The notes beneath the pieces were generated by a model. The model saw only the letters and a list, made by a program, of their open reading frames with translations, searched no databases and had not been told where the DNA came from. This document shows positions 1-9,007 of a DNA stretch of 47,795 nucleotides, in pieces. This DNA comes from Paratractidigestivibacter sp963649365. Its GTDB lineage: Bacteria; Actinomycetota; Coriobacteriia; Coriobacteriales; Atopobiaceae. The position numbers and the translations under genes are program-made. Positions within the stretch are counted from its first letter, which is position 1. Every line of letters begins with the position of its first letter. The stretch covers positions 1 through 47,795 of the forward strand of contig CAVJHQ010000004.1 in NCBI GenBank assembly GCA_963649365.1, written 5' to 3'.

Positions 1-84
1 TAGCCATCAAAATCTCAATCGTGCACGCAGAATCTCGGAAAAGTGTGCAAGGTAAACGGGCGGTTGCCAGACGAACCTACTTCC

Positions 85-134
85 GAGCCGAGCCGAGCCG
101 AGCCGAGCCGAGCCGAGCCGAGCCGAGCCGAGCC
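85..134. repeat. Ten tandem copies of the pentamer GAGCC
   Basis: Ten perfect GAGCC units run back to back for 50 bp, and one more follows after a single extra G (136-140). Pentamer tracts of this length change copy number by slipped-strand mispairing. It lies about 350 bp before brxA and about 190 bp before the candidate promoter, so any effect on BREX expression is an inference. Confidence 0.95.
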
Positions 135-321
135 GGAGCCGCGCCAAGCCGGATCTTGCTCGGCCCTAAGCCGATCCTTGGCGGAGCTTCCCCCAGGAGC
201 GGCTTCGTTGCAGTGTTCTCCGGCGCACTACACCCTCAACAATGCTTCTGTCAAGAGCTTATAGCTGAACAAAACGCAGGTCAGCGCCGTGTATTTATGC
301 GCCACTCGCGGATTCGGGGCA

Positions 322-350
322 TTGTTGTCACAACCGGACGTTACTATAAG
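322..350 (+). promoter_or_regulatory. Candidate promoter of the BREX operon
   Basis: TTGTTG at 322-327 and TATAAG at 345-350 are separated by 17 bp. The -10 matches the consensus at five of six positions and the -35 is weak. It is the best sigma-70-like site in the leader and points towards brxA, giving an untranslated leader of roughly 125 nt that contains the G9 tract. Confidence 0.4.
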
Positions 351-412
351 GACTGCTGAAAGCATTGAGTGGGGGAGTCTTCGCATGACGCTAATAATCA
401 GTATTTTGCTCC

Positions 413-421
413 GGGGGGGGG
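413..421. repeat. G9 homopolymer in the BREX leader
   Basis: Nine consecutive G residues lie between the candidate promoter and the brxA start. Poly-G tracts of this size are typical contingency loci. In Streptomyces coelicolor the related pglX gene is phase variable through a G tract. Here the tract is outside any gene, so it could only act on transcription, leader structure or RNA stability. Confidence 0.85.
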
Positions 422-480
422 TACCTCATAGCCCGCTTCTAGCGTGCGGCGGTACCCGTCCGAAGGCGGGTGCGTAGCCC

Positions 481-1116
481 ATGCCTACCGACGCCCCCTA
501 CCGCGGTACCATAACGCGAGAGCAGTGGCTTTTGCGCGAGACCCGCGTCGTTGCCCGGCTTCGCACCGAGGCAGCCCGCTCTGGCGAGTCGCTCGATTGC
601 GATGCCGCCGTCAAGCTCGTCTCTGAGCGCAACCTTTTCCAGTACCCCACCGAGCGCGAGGTCAAGTCCATCTCCCGCGCCTGCTGGCGGCGCCTTGACG
701 CGCTGTCCGATGACGCGACCGTTCGAGACCGCCTTGTTGACCTCGCGGCCGACGGCACCCTTGACCAGGCGCGGCAGGTCAACCTCTATGCGATGGCCCG
801 CGACAACCGCATTGTCTGGGACTTCCTTGCCGTCGTGGTCGCCCGTAAATTCCAAGCCCTTGACCAGTCGCTTCCCAAGCGCGAGATCGTCGCCTTTCTT
901 GAGGGCCTGCGCGTTCAGGACGAGCGCGCCGCGCGCTGGTCTGACGCCACCCTTAACAAGATTCGCCAGGTCCTTACCGCATGCCTTGTGGACTGCGGCA
1001 TGTACGATCGCCGCGCCGAGTCCCTGCTGCGCCCTATCCTGGACCTTACTTTAGAGCAGGCCATGCGCGCCAACGGCGACCAGGCCCTTCTTCCCGCCTT
1101 TGGCGTGACTGAATAG
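481..1116 (+). CDS. brxA: BREX protein BrxA (DUF1819)
   Basis: The 211-residue product matches the DUF1819/BrxA family in length, in its basic helical character and in being the first gene of a BREX cluster. BrxA is a small DNA-binding protein of type 1 BREX, which blocks phage replication and marks host DNA by adenine methylation. The N-terminal half is rich in Arg, and a recognisable block FQYPTEREVKSISRACWRRL lies near residues 57-76. The ATG at 481 is the first start in frame after the leader. Its ribosome site is weak (GGCGGG about 15 bp upstream). Only 11 bp separate it from brxB, so the two are surely co-transcribed. Confidence 0.9.
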   Translation: MPTDAPYRGTITREQWLLRETRVVARLRTEAARSGESLDCDAAVKLVSERNLFQYPTEREVKSISRACWRRLDALSDDATVRDRLVDLAADGTLDQARQVNLYAMARDNRIVWDFLAVVVARKFQALDQSLPKREIVAFLEGLRVQDERAARWSDATLNKIRQVLTACLVDCGMYDRRAESLLRPILDLTLEQAMRANGDQALLPAFGVTE

Positions 1117-1127
1117 GGAGGGCAAGA

Positions 1128-1718
1128 ATGAGCATTCTTAACACCCCCGTTCAGGACATCGCGGCGGACTTCGATCGCATTCGCAGCCGCTTTTGCGACG
1201 AGGACTTTCTGCGTAACCGCGGCTTGGGCAACGAGGTCGGTTTCTTTGTCTACCCCTACGACGCCACTCGTGAGCTTGACGTTCGCGCCCGTATGGCGGC
1301 CCTGGTGCAGGAATCCCAGGCGGGCCAGCTGGCGTGCCGCGTTATCTACCGCGACCTGTGGGACGTCTTCGAGTCCATCTGCGAGGAGCGTCGCATTCTG
1401 GATCGCATCCCCGACCTGGAGGCTCGGCGCGGCACCGACGCGCTTCTCGCCCGCCTGCAGAAGATAGCCACGCCCGAGGCCTTTGCCCGGGCGCTCGATT
1501 ACGACTCGCACGAGCCCGGCCGCGACGTGCTCGTCATTGGCGGGGTGGGCAAGGTGTACCCCATCGTCCGTGCCCACGCGATCCTCGAGAACGCGCAGCA
1601 CGTCTTTGAGGACATCCCCGTGGTCATGCTGTACCCCGGCCGCTACGACGGCCGCCAACTGCATCTCTTTGGCACTTTAAGCGATGGGAACTACTACCGC
1701 GCTTTTAACTTGCTCTAA
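1128..1718 (+). CDS. brxB: BREX protein BrxB (DUF1788)
   Basis: The 196-residue product has the length and operon position of BrxB (DUF1788), a core type 1 BREX protein of unsettled biochemistry. Recognisable stretches are the N-terminal DFDRIRSRFCDEDFL segment, the central region with VLVIGGVGKVYPIVRAHAIL near residues 131-150, and the C-terminal VVMLYPGRYDGRQLHLFG, which is typical of the family. The ATG at 1128 follows a GGGAGGGCAAG ribosome site. An upstream start for brxC at 1684 would overlap it, but the annotated brxC start at 1768 leaves a 49-bp gap. No damage is visible. Confidence 0.9.
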   Translation: MSILNTPVQDIAADFDRIRSRFCDEDFLRNRGLGNEVGFFVYPYDATRELDVRARMAALVQESQAGQLACRVIYRDLWDVFESICEERRILDRIPDLEARRGTDALLARLQKIATPEAFARALDYDSHEPGRDVLVIGGVGKVYPIVRAHAILENAQHVFEDIPVVMLYPGRYDGRQLHLFGTLSDGNYYRAFNLL

Positions 1719-1767
1719 CCTTACGAATCCCGTCGCCCGGGGTTCGTTCGGGCGGGAAAGGTACGCC

Positions 1768-4700
1768 ATGCGTATCCAGCAGATGTTCGAGCGCGACATC
1801 GACCGCGACATCAACGGCGTGGTCAAGGTCGCCCAAGAAGACGACTCCGCCGTCGAGCAGGAGCTTGCGGAGTACGTGATCACCCGCGAGCTCTCGGGCC
1901 ACTTCACCTCGTTTTACGGCGCCTACGAGCGCGCCCTGGACGTCCCCACCGACAAGATCGGCGTTTGGATCAGCGGCTTCTTCGGCTCGGGTAAGTCGCA
2001 CTTCCTCAAGATGCTCTCGTACCTGCTCACCAACCGCGAGGTCGGCGGCCGCCATGCCCTCGACTACTTTGACGGCAAGTTCGCAGACCCCATGGTGGCC
2101 GCGCAGGTGGCCCGCTGCGGCGCCGTGCCCACCCAGTCCATCCTCTTCAACGTGGACAACAAGGCCGTTGGCGAGAAGGACAAGGACGTCCTTAAGCGCA
2201 CCTTCGCCCGCGTGTTCTACGACGCCCTGGGCTTCTACGGCGAGGACCTTAAGCTCGCCCGCCTGGAGAAGTTCGTCGACGACCGCGGCTGCACCCAGGC
2301 CTTCCGCGACGCNNNNNNNNNNNNNNNNNNNNNNNNNNNNNNNNNNNNNNNNNNNNNNNNNNNNNNNNNNNNNNNNNNNNNNNNNNNNNNNNNNNNNNNN
2401 NNNNNNNNNNNNNNNNNNNNNNNNNNNNNNNNNNNNNNNNNNNNNNNNNNNNNNNNNNNNNNNNNNNNNNNNNNNNNNNNNNNNNNNNNNNNNNNNNNNN
2501 NNNNNNNNNNNNNNNNNNNNNNNNNNNNNNNNNNNNNNNNNNNNNNNATGGCCGACGAGATCGGCCAGTTCATCGGCGGCGACGTCAACCTCATGCTCAA
2601 CCTGCAGACCATCGTCGAGGAACTGGGCACCAAGTGCGCCGGCCGCGTGTGGGTCATGGTCACCTCGCAAGAAGACATCGACTCGGTGGTCAAGGTCGCG
2701 GGCAACGACTTCTCCAAGATCCAGGGCCGCTTCAACACGCGCCTCTCGCTTTCCAGCTCCAGCGCCGACGAGGTTATCAAGCGCCGCGTCCTGGCAAAGA
2801 ACCCCGAGGCCACAGGTCTTCTCCGCGCCCAGTACGCCGAGACCGCGACCGTCCTGCGCAACCTCTTTACCTTCGAGAAGTCCACGGGCGACCTCATGGG
2901 CTACGACGACGCCGACGACTTCGCCCAGACCTTCCCCTTTGCCAACTACCAGTTCAAGCTCATGCAGAACGTCATGGGGCAGATCCGCCGCCACGGCAGC
3001 TCGGGCAAGCACCTCTCCAGCGGCGAGCGCTCCATGCTCAGCGGCTTCCAGGAGGCGGCCCAGCGCGTGGAGGACAAGGACGAGAACGCCATCGTCCCGT
3101 TCTGGATGTTCTACGACACGCTGCAGACCTTCCTTGAGGGGCACGTCCGCCGCGTGGTCGACCGCGCGGCGCAGGCGGCGGCCCACGGCGGCCAGGGCCT
3201 TGAGCCCCAGGACGTGAACGTGCTCAAGCTGCTCTTCCTCCTTAAGTGGGAGGACGGCGTGAAGACGACCGTGGGCAACGTGGCTACCCTGGTGTGCGAC
3301 GACGCCCGCGCCGACCGCGTGGCCCTGCGCGAGCAGGTCCAGGCCTCGCTCGACCGCCTGGTGCACGAGAACTACGCGGGCCGCAACGGCGAGGAGTACG
3401 TCTTCCTTACCGACGACGAGCAGGAGGTGGCCCGCCAGATCTCCCGCACGGAGGTCGACGCCGCGCGCATAACCAGGAAGATCGGCGAGATCTTCTACGG
3501 CGACATCTTCGGCGGCGCCAAGCTCACGGTGGGGGAGAACAACTTCCCGGTGGGCGAGTGGGTCGACGAGAGCCGCGTGAACCAGGCCGCGGGCCTGACC
3601 CTGCGCGTTATGACGGCCCTCTCCGACGAGGCGGCCCTGGACCGCACGGCGCTTATCATGCGCTCGTCCAACGGGCCAGAGGCCATCGTCGTGCTGTGTG
3701 ACGAGGTCGACTACTACGAGTGCCTGCACGAGGCCGCGCGTATCGAGGCCTACTGCAACACCGTCAACGCGGCGGCGCTGCCCAAGGCCATGCAGGACAT
3801 CATCCGCGGCAAGGGCCAGGAGCGCGCCGAGCTCGAGAAGAGGGCCCGTGCTCTTATCGAGGAGGCCGTGCGCCGCGGCACGTTCTACGCGGCCGGCGGG
3901 GAGGTCCGCCCCGCATCCGGGCAATCGGCGCGCAAGCTCGTCGAGGAGTGCCTGGCCCGCTTGGTCGCGGGCGAGTACCCCAAACTTGATTACGTCGATC
4001 GCAACTATCACACAGACGCCGAGCTGCGCGCCATCCTCAACGGCACCGAGCAGGCCATTCCCGGCCAGCAGCCCAACGCCCGCGCCCTCGAGGCGGTCGA
4101 GCAGTGGCTGGACACCCAGGCCAGGCTGCACGTCAGCGTGACCATGGCGGCCGTTCTGGAGCACTTCCGCGACAAGCCCTTTGGCTGGCGAGAGATCGAC
4201 ATCGCGGCCGTTGTGGCCGAGCTGATCGCCCAGGGCCGCGTGAAGGCGCGCCTTGCGGGCACGACGCTCGACGCGCGGGCGCCCAGGCTCGTCGACTGCC
4301 TGCGCAAGGCCAACGAGGCAAAGAAGCTGCAGGTTGAGCGACGCGTTCGCGTGAGCGAGGGCGTGCGTGGACGTGCCCGCGAGGCCGTGATCGAGCTCTG
4401 CCGCGTCTCCGACGTGCCAGGCGAGGAAGATGCCCTCGCGCGCCGCGCGCATGAGCTTTTGACCCAGCGCGCCGAGGGGCTCCAGCACCTGCTTGACGTC
4501 GAGTACCGCGTGACCCGCTACCCCGGTCGTACCGAGGTGGAGTCTGCGCTCACCCTTGTGAAGAAGGTCCTGGCCGCGGGAACCGACCCCGCGGACCTGC
4601 TGCCCGCCGTCGCGGGCGCCCACGACGACATGCTCGACGCGGCCGAGGACCTCGAGGTCGTAGAAGGCTTCTTCCAGGGGCAGCGCCAGCTCTTCGACAC

Positions 4701-5394
4701 CGCCTGGGAGCTGCGCGCCCGCCTGCAGGAAGAGCGCGACTACCTTGCCGGGGATTCCAAGGCCATGAACAACCTGCAGCTTATCCGCGACGTTTTGGGC
4801 TCCCTGCGCCCGTACAAGCGCATCAAAGAGCTCGGTGCCGCCTGCCAAGAGCTGCGCGAGGCCTACGACGCCCTTCTCAAGGCCCGCAGGCCCGAGATGC
4901 TTGACCGCGTGCGCGACATGTATACCGACATCAAGGCCTACGCGGAAGGCGAGAAGGTCAGCCTGCCGGAGATTGCCCAGCGCGAGCTCCAGCGCCGCGA
5001 CGCCGTGAACAAAACCTCTTCCCTCAAGGACCTCGACGCCATCAAGGCCAAGCTCGACACCGACCAAGGCGAGTTCTACCGAAAGGTGGATGACGAGGTC
5101 GACCGCAGAAACGCCGCCAAGGCGCCCGCTAAGCACGTGGCGCCCGTCGTGGTCCCTCACGTGAACCCGGCGGCGACGAGCGGCTCTATTGGAATGGGCG
5201 TCTCGTCCAAGCCTGCGGTGCAGGCTGCTACGACTCCCGCGCCGCCCAAGCTCCGCGTAAAGACGATCGACCGCTCGACCTTCTGCAAGCCCAAGCGGCT
5301 GAGCAGCGAGACGGACATAGACGCCTACCTCGCCCAGATGAAGACCAAACTGCTCGCCGCCCTCGAGGGCAACGACGCTATTCGAATCAACTAG
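1768..5394 (+). CDS. brxC: BREX ATPase BrxC (interrupted by an assembly gap)
   Basis: BrxC is the large P-loop ATPase of BREX, about 1200 residues, and this product is about 1208. The Walker A motif GFFGSGKSHF lies at residues 70-79. The segment just after the gap (MADEIGQFIGG, LMLNLQTIVEELG, VWVMVTSQEDID) matches the Walker B/sensor part of the family. The run of 235 unknown bases at 2313-2547 removes about 78 residues, but the frame is the same on both sides. The frame is open from 1684, but ATG 1768 is preferred because it follows GGGAAAGG and starts with MRIQQMFERDIDRDINGVVK, the usual BrxC N-terminus. The C-terminal 100 residues include a Pro/Ala-rich linker. pglX begins 18 bp downstream. 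Confidence 0.93.
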   Translation: MRIQQMFERDIDRDINGVVKVAQEDDSAVEQELAEYVITRELSGHFTSFYGAYERALDVPTDKIGVWISGFFGSGKSHFLKMLSYLLTNREVGGRHALDYFDGKFADPMVAAQVARCGAVPTQSILFNVDNKAVGEKDKDVLKRTFARVFYDALGFYGEDLKLARLEKFVDDRGCTQAFRDXXXXXXXXXXXXXXXXXXXXXXXXXXXXXXXXXXXXXXXXXXXXXXXXXXXXXXXXXXXXXXXXXXXXXXXXXXXXXXXMADEIGQFIGGDVNLMLNLQTIVEELGTKCAGRVWVMVTSQEDIDSVVKVAGNDFSKIQGRFNTRLSLSSSSADEVIKRRVLAKNPEATGLLRAQYAETATVLRNLFTFEKSTGDLMGYDDADDFAQTFPFANYQFKLMQNVMGQIRRHGSSGKHLSSGERSMLSGFQEAAQRVEDKDENAIVPFWMFYDTLQTFLEGHVRRVVDRAAQAAAHGGQGLEPQDVNVLKLLFLLKWEDGVKTTVGNVATLVCDDARADRVALREQVQASLDRLVHENYAGRNGEEYVFLTDDEQEVARQISRTEVDAARITRKIGEIFYGDIFGGAKLTVGENNFPVGEWVDESRVNQAAGLTLRVMTALSDEAALDRTALIMRSSNGPEAIVVLCDEVDYYECLHEAARIEAYCNTVNAAALPKAMQDIIRGKGQERAELEKRARALIEEAVRRGTFYAAGGEVRPASGQSARKLVEECLARLVAGEYPKLDYVDRNYHTDAELRAILNGTEQAIPGQQPNARALEAVEQWLDTQARLHVSVTMAAVLEHFRDKPFGWREIDIAAVVAELIAQGRVKARLAGTTLDARAPRLVDCLRKANEAKKLQVERRVRVSEGVRGRAREAVIELCRVSDVPGEEDALARRAHELLTQRAEGLQHLLDVEYRVTRYPGRTEVESALTLVKKVLAAGTDPADLLPAVAGAHDDMLDAAEDLEVVEGFFQGQRQLFDTAWELRARLQEERDYLAGDSKAMNNLQLIRDVLGSLRPYKRIKELGAACQELREAYDALLKARRPEMLDRVRDMYTDIKAYAEGEKVSLPEIAQRELQRRDAVNKTSSLKDLDAIKAKLDTDQGEFYRKVDDEVDRRNAAKAPAKHVAPVVVPHVNPAATSGSIGMGVSSKPAVQAATTPAPPKLRVKTIDRSTFCKPKRLSSETDIDAYLAQMKTKLLAALEGNDAIRIN
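2313..2547. other. Assembly gap of 235 unknown bases inside brxC
   Basis: All bases are n. The brxC frame entering at 2312 and leaving at 2548 is the same, so the gap length is probably accurate or wrong only by a multiple of three. It hides about 78 residues just before the Walker B region. Confidence 0.99.
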
Positions 5395-5412
5395 CGCGAA
5401 AGGGCAACCGCC

Positions 5413-7917
5413 ATGGACACCAAAGCACTTGAGAAGTTCTGCCCCTGGGCCCGCGTGCGCCTTATCGAGGCCGTCGACCTGCGTTGCCACCTTTACGGCC
5501 TCGACGACGCCGGCCGCGCATCCGCGCCCGCCGGCTCCGACGTCGTTGCCGGCCGCGTCTTGACCGCCGCCGAGAAGTCCCAGCGCGACGCCCTTCTCGC
5601 CCGCGTGGACGCGACCGACGGCGGCTACGACGCCTTTGTGCAGGAAGCCGCCTACACCTGGTTCAACCGCTACATCGCTATCCGCTACATGGAGCTTCAC
5701 GGCTACCTGGCCAGCAACGTCCGCATGCTCAGCTGCGCCGCCGACGGCTCCTTTGCGCCCGACTGCCTGCGCCAGGCGGCCGACCTGCCGCTGCCGGGGC
5801 TTGACCAGGCCGAGGTCCTGCGCCTTATGGGCGAGGGCGACGACGAGGCGGTCTTTCGTCTGGTGCTGGTGGCCCAGTGCAACGAGCTCGCGGCCGCCCT
5901 GCCGGATGTCTTTGGCCACGTGGGCGAGGCCGACGCGCTGCTTCTGCCCGGCAATCTCCTGCGCCAGGGCGCAGACGACGTTCTCTACCACCTGGTGGCC
6001 GACATTCCCCAGTCCACGTGGGAGAACGTCGAGGTCCTGGGCTGGATGTACCAGTTCTACAACGCCGAGCTCAAGGCCGACTTCTTCAACTCCAAGCGCA
6101 AGGCCGCCGCGGCCGACATCGCGCCTGCCACCCAGCTCTTCACGCCCGAGTGGATCGTGCGCTACATGGTGGAGAACTCGCTGGGCCGCCTGTGGATGCT
6201 CAACCACCCGCAGAGCGCCCTGCGCGAGCGCATGGCCTACTACATCGAGCCCGACGCCGAGCACGAGGACTTCCTGCGCGTGGCCAGCCCCGAGGACATC
6301 ACCTTCTGCGACCCGGCCTGCGGGTCCGGCCACATCCTCTCCTATGCCTTCGAGCTGCTCTTTGCCATGTACGAGGAGTCCGGCTACCGCGAGCGCGAGA
6401 TCCCCGAGCTCATCCTTACCAAGAACCTTGCCGGCATGGAGATCGACGAGCGCGCCGCCCAGATCGCGAGCCTGGTCTTGGCCCTGCGCGCCCGCGAGCA
6501 CGACCGCCGCTTCTTCAGGCGCGACGTGCACGCCAACGTGTGCGTGCTGGAGTCCATCCCCTTCGAGGAGGGTGAGCTTGCCTATGCAAGCAAGGCACTG
6601 ACCGAGGCCCTGAGTCACCTGGGCGAGGTGGGCAGCCTGCTGGCGCCCGGCGAGAAGGACCTGGCCGACCTGCGCGCCGACCTCGCCTCCTGCGCGGGCG
6701 ACCTCTTTGCCAACGCCAAGGCACAGAAGCTAAAGCTGGCCATTGAGAGGTGCGAGGCCCTGTCCCGCCGCTTCGACGTGGTGGTGGCCAACCCGCCCTA
6801 CATGGGCAGCGCCAAGTTCAACCCCTTCATGAGCGGCTGGGTGAAGAAGCACTACCCCGACGTGAAGAGCGACCTGTGCACGTGCTTTATCGAGCGCAAC
6901 CTGACACTCATAAAGGACAACGGCATTACGTCGCTGGTCACCTCTGATACCTGCATGTACCTCTCCTCGTTCGCCGCGATGCGCGAGAAGCTCGTGAAAC
7001 AGGACACCATCCTGGCCTTCGCCGACACGCGCGGCTCAAACGCGCACCCCGACGTGTTCGATGCCAATGCCATCTGGGTCCTACAGCGCGGCGCCAACCC
7101 TGGCTACATGGGCGCCTACGTGAAACTGAATCAGCGTATCGGCGAGAAGGGCGCTGCACTGGTGGAGGCCATCCAAAACCCCGCCTGCGGCTGGTTCTAC
7201 CGCCGAGACGCCCAAACCTTCACCCAAATCCCCGGCACCCCCATCGCCTACTGGGCGAGCAATTCGCTACTGAACGCCTTTGGCTCTGCAAAACAACTAT
7301 CGGAGTACGGCAAGCCAAGGCAAGGTCTCGCCACTGGCGAAAACGCGCGCTTCGTCCGCGAGTGGTGGGAAGTCACGCAAACCGCCAGCTGTTATGACTG
7401 CAGTTCAATTGCCCAGTCAGTCGAGAGTGGCTGCAAGTGGTTCCCATACAACAAGGGCGGAGATTTCCGCAAGTGGTATGGGAACAATGAGTGCGTTGTC
7501 GATTGGCAGAATGACGGAGCAGCTATTAAAGAGTTCTCCGGATCGGTTATCCGTAATCCTGATTGTTATTTCAAGCCTTCGATTACATGGTCGAAGATTT
7601 CTAGCGGTTCTATTGCCTTTCGCTATAAGCCATACGGCCATGTATTCGACGTAGCCGGTACGAGCATTTTTGCAGACGACGAAACGTTGAAATACCTACA
7701 GGGGGCATGCAATAGCTCAACGATCATGCTCGTCGCCAGCATGCTCTCCCCGACGCTTAATTTTGAAGTCGGTCAAATTGCTACCTACCCAATAATCGAG
7801 AGCGACGAGCTCAGGCCTAGTGCTGTAGAGCGCGTGGAGAGAGCTCGCAACCTATCCAAATCCGACTGGGACTCGTTTGAAACCTCCTGGGACTTCAAAC
7901 GCCACCCCTTGCTGTAG
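5413..7917 (+). CDS. pglX: BREX adenine methyltransferase PglX, N-terminal part (split gene)
   Basis: PglX is the adenine-specific DNA methyltransferase of BREX and marks host DNA at a non-palindromic site. This 834-residue product carries the cofactor motif DPACGSGH (residues 300-307) and the catalytic NPPY (460-463), followed by a target-recognition region. It stops after SWDSFETSWDFKRHPLL-like sequence (WDSFETSWDFKRHPLL). In intact type 1 PglX (about 1200 residues) this block is followed directly by the C-terminal region, which here restarts as a separate ORF at 10142. From about 7270 the DNA becomes AT-richer, which suggests that the recognition region was exchanged. The ATG at 5413 follows AAAGGG. 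Whether the two parts assemble into an active enzyme is not known. Confidence 0.93.
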   Translation: MDTKALEKFCPWARVRLIEAVDLRCHLYGLDDAGRASAPAGSDVVAGRVLTAAEKSQRDALLARVDATDGGYDAFVQEAAYTWFNRYIAIRYMELHGYLASNVRMLSCAADGSFAPDCLRQAADLPLPGLDQAEVLRLMGEGDDEAVFRLVLVAQCNELAAALPDVFGHVGEADALLLPGNLLRQGADDVLYHLVADIPQSTWENVEVLGWMYQFYNAELKADFFNSKRKAAAADIAPATQLFTPEWIVRYMVENSLGRLWMLNHPQSALRERMAYYIEPDAEHEDFLRVASPEDITFCDPACGSGHILSYAFELLFAMYEESGYREREIPELILTKNLAGMEIDERAAQIASLVLALRAREHDRRFFRRDVHANVCVLESIPFEEGELAYASKALTEALSHLGEVGSLLAPGEKDLADLRADLASCAGDLFANAKAQKLKLAIERCEALSRRFDVVVANPPYMGSAKFNPFMSGWVKKHYPDVKSDLCTCFIERNLTLIKDNGITSLVTSDTCMYLSSFAAMREKLVKQDTILAFADTRGSNAHPDVFDANAIWVLQRGANPGYMGAYVKLNQRIGEKGAALVEAIQNPACGWFYRRDAQTFTQIPGTPIAYWASNSLLNAFGSAKQLSEYGKPRQGLATGENARFVREWWEVTQTASCYDCSSIAQSVESGCKWFPYNKGGDFRKWYGNNECVVDWQNDGAAIKEFSGSVIRNPDCYFKPSITWSKISSGSIAFRYKPYGHVFDVAGTSIFADDETLKYLQGACNSSTIMLVASMLSPTLNFEVGQIATYPIIESDELRPSAVERVERARNLSKSDWDSFETSWDFKRHPLL

Positions 7918-7926
7918 GTGACTCAC

Positions 7927-8829
7927 ATGGAAGATAAGACACTGTTTATTGGCAATGGGCTCAACAGGACTCTAAAGACCTCCGTTAGCTGGGACGAGCT
8001 GATGATCAAGCTGGGATCGACTGAACCCGAGGGGTCCGGCGTTCCTTTTCCAATTGAGTTCGAACAGATTGCTGCTAGGAATGGCTGCTCGGTAGGTAGA
8101 CGAAATATCGATCCCTACAAGGAGCTCCGCTCGAAGCTTGTGCAGATTATTCATGATGCCGATGTCGGGTATGGACTCATTCACAAGGCCTTTAGGGACC
8201 TTCCGTTCAAACATTTTGTTACGTCAAATTATGATGAGACGTTCGAGAAGATGTTCGAGGTCGAGAATTCTTTAATCAATCCGGGCTCATCTCGCAATAT
8301 CCTTGAGGCGATTTACCGATCGGGTGGCCGTGATTTTTACCATGCGCATGGGCTGTGCAAATGGAAAAACACACTATGCCTTGGCCATGAGCACTATGCG
8401 ACTTTGATTAGCAAAATCAGGTCGAAGTTTTATCCCGGAGAAAGCGACATCAAGGATAAGCGAAACTATCACCTTAAAGAGCTTATCTCTCGTAATGCTG
8501 CGCCCCTTGGAATCTGGCCAGAGCTGTTTCTGACTAGCGACGTAGCTATTGTTGGCTTTGGCCTTGACTATAGTGAGAGCGATATATGGTGGCTTTTGGC
8601 GCTTAGGGCATCGCTATTTGCTCCATGTAATCACCTCGACAATTTCGAGAATTCCGTCACGTATTACAAAGCTGAAATAGCCGCCAAGCCATTGCCGTTG
8701 CAAGAAATTTGTCGGTTAAACGCTTTGGAATCGCTGGGCGTTCAAGTTGAAAGAGTGCCGGCTCGGAATTATGAGCAAGCGTATCTCCGAATCGCAGACA
8801 TGATTTCGTCGAATTGGGGCAATGGTTAA
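7927..8829 (+). CDS. SIR2-like domain protein nested in the split pglX
   Basis: The product (about 300 residues) shows SIR2-like signatures: FIGNGLNR near the N-terminus (Rossmann glycine loop), HFVTSNYDETFE near residue 95-105, HAHGLCKW, and VAIVGFGLDYSESD towards the C-terminus. SIR2-domain proteins in defence loci commonly bind or destroy NAD+ and cause abortive infection (ThsA, DSR1/2). No second effector domain is visible, so the partner or trigger is unclear. The frame is open from GTG 7918, right after the pglX stop, but ATG 7927 with AGGTG upstream is preferred. The close junction suggests coupled translation with pglX. GC content is much lower than in the BREX genes, a sign of transfer. 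The family is fairly certain; the activity is inferred. Confidence 0.75.
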   Translation: MEDKTLFIGNGLNRTLKTSVSWDELMIKLGSTEPEGSGVPFPIEFEQIAARNGCSVGRRNIDPYKELRSKLVQIIHDADVGYGLIHKAFRDLPFKHFVTSNYDETFEKMFEVENSLINPGSSRNILEAIYRSGGRDFYHAHGLCKWKNTLCLGHEHYATLISKIRSKFYPGESDIKDKRNYHLKELISRNAAPLGIWPELFLTSDVAIVGFGLDYSESDIWWLLALRASLFAPCNHLDNFENSVTYYKAEIAAKPLPLQEICRLNALESLGVQVERVPARNYEQAYLRIADMISSNWGNG

Positions 8830-9007
8830 TCAATCAGCTGATCAACTGGTTGGAATAGGCGCAGCAAAATAACTCAGATTAAGTAGAGGGGAGCGACGTG
8901 AGATGGCGTGCATAAATAAAATAACGGTTGGCCGTGGCTCGACGCGGTTTTCCACTGCCTTTGACATCACGAGCAATCCCTCGACGCCCCTCCCGAGTCA
9001 ATCAATG
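8830..9007. other. Short AT-rich spacer between the SIR2-like and DUF3800 genes
   Basis: The two genes are convergent across this spacer. A start-like segment at 8903 follows GAGGGGAGCGACGTGAG and would encode about 38 residues before running antisense through the DUF3800 gene. It may be the truncated 5' end of a gene cut by the insertion of the DUF3800 unit, but no family is recognised. Confidence 0.35.

Larger units (their letters stand above)
1..480. other. Non-coding leader region upstream of the BREX operon
   Basis: No convincing gene is seen here. Two overlapping short frames run through the GAGCC repeat, but they are low-complexity, have no matching family and are best read as chance. 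The stretch holds ten GAGCC repeats (85-134), a candidate promoter (322-350) and a G9 tract (413-421) ahead of brxA. KpnI-like GGTACC hexamers recur at about 420, 451 and 504. Confidence 0.6.

Noticed and set aside
21..359. Two overlapping small ORFs across the GAGCC repeat
   Set aside because: They exist only because the repeat is free of stops. There is no ribosome site and no similarity to known proteins.
1705..6618. Minus-strand open frame of 1637 codons
   Set aside because: It lies antisense to brxC and pglX, and its codons mirror the GC-rich third positions of those genes. No ribosome site or family is seen.
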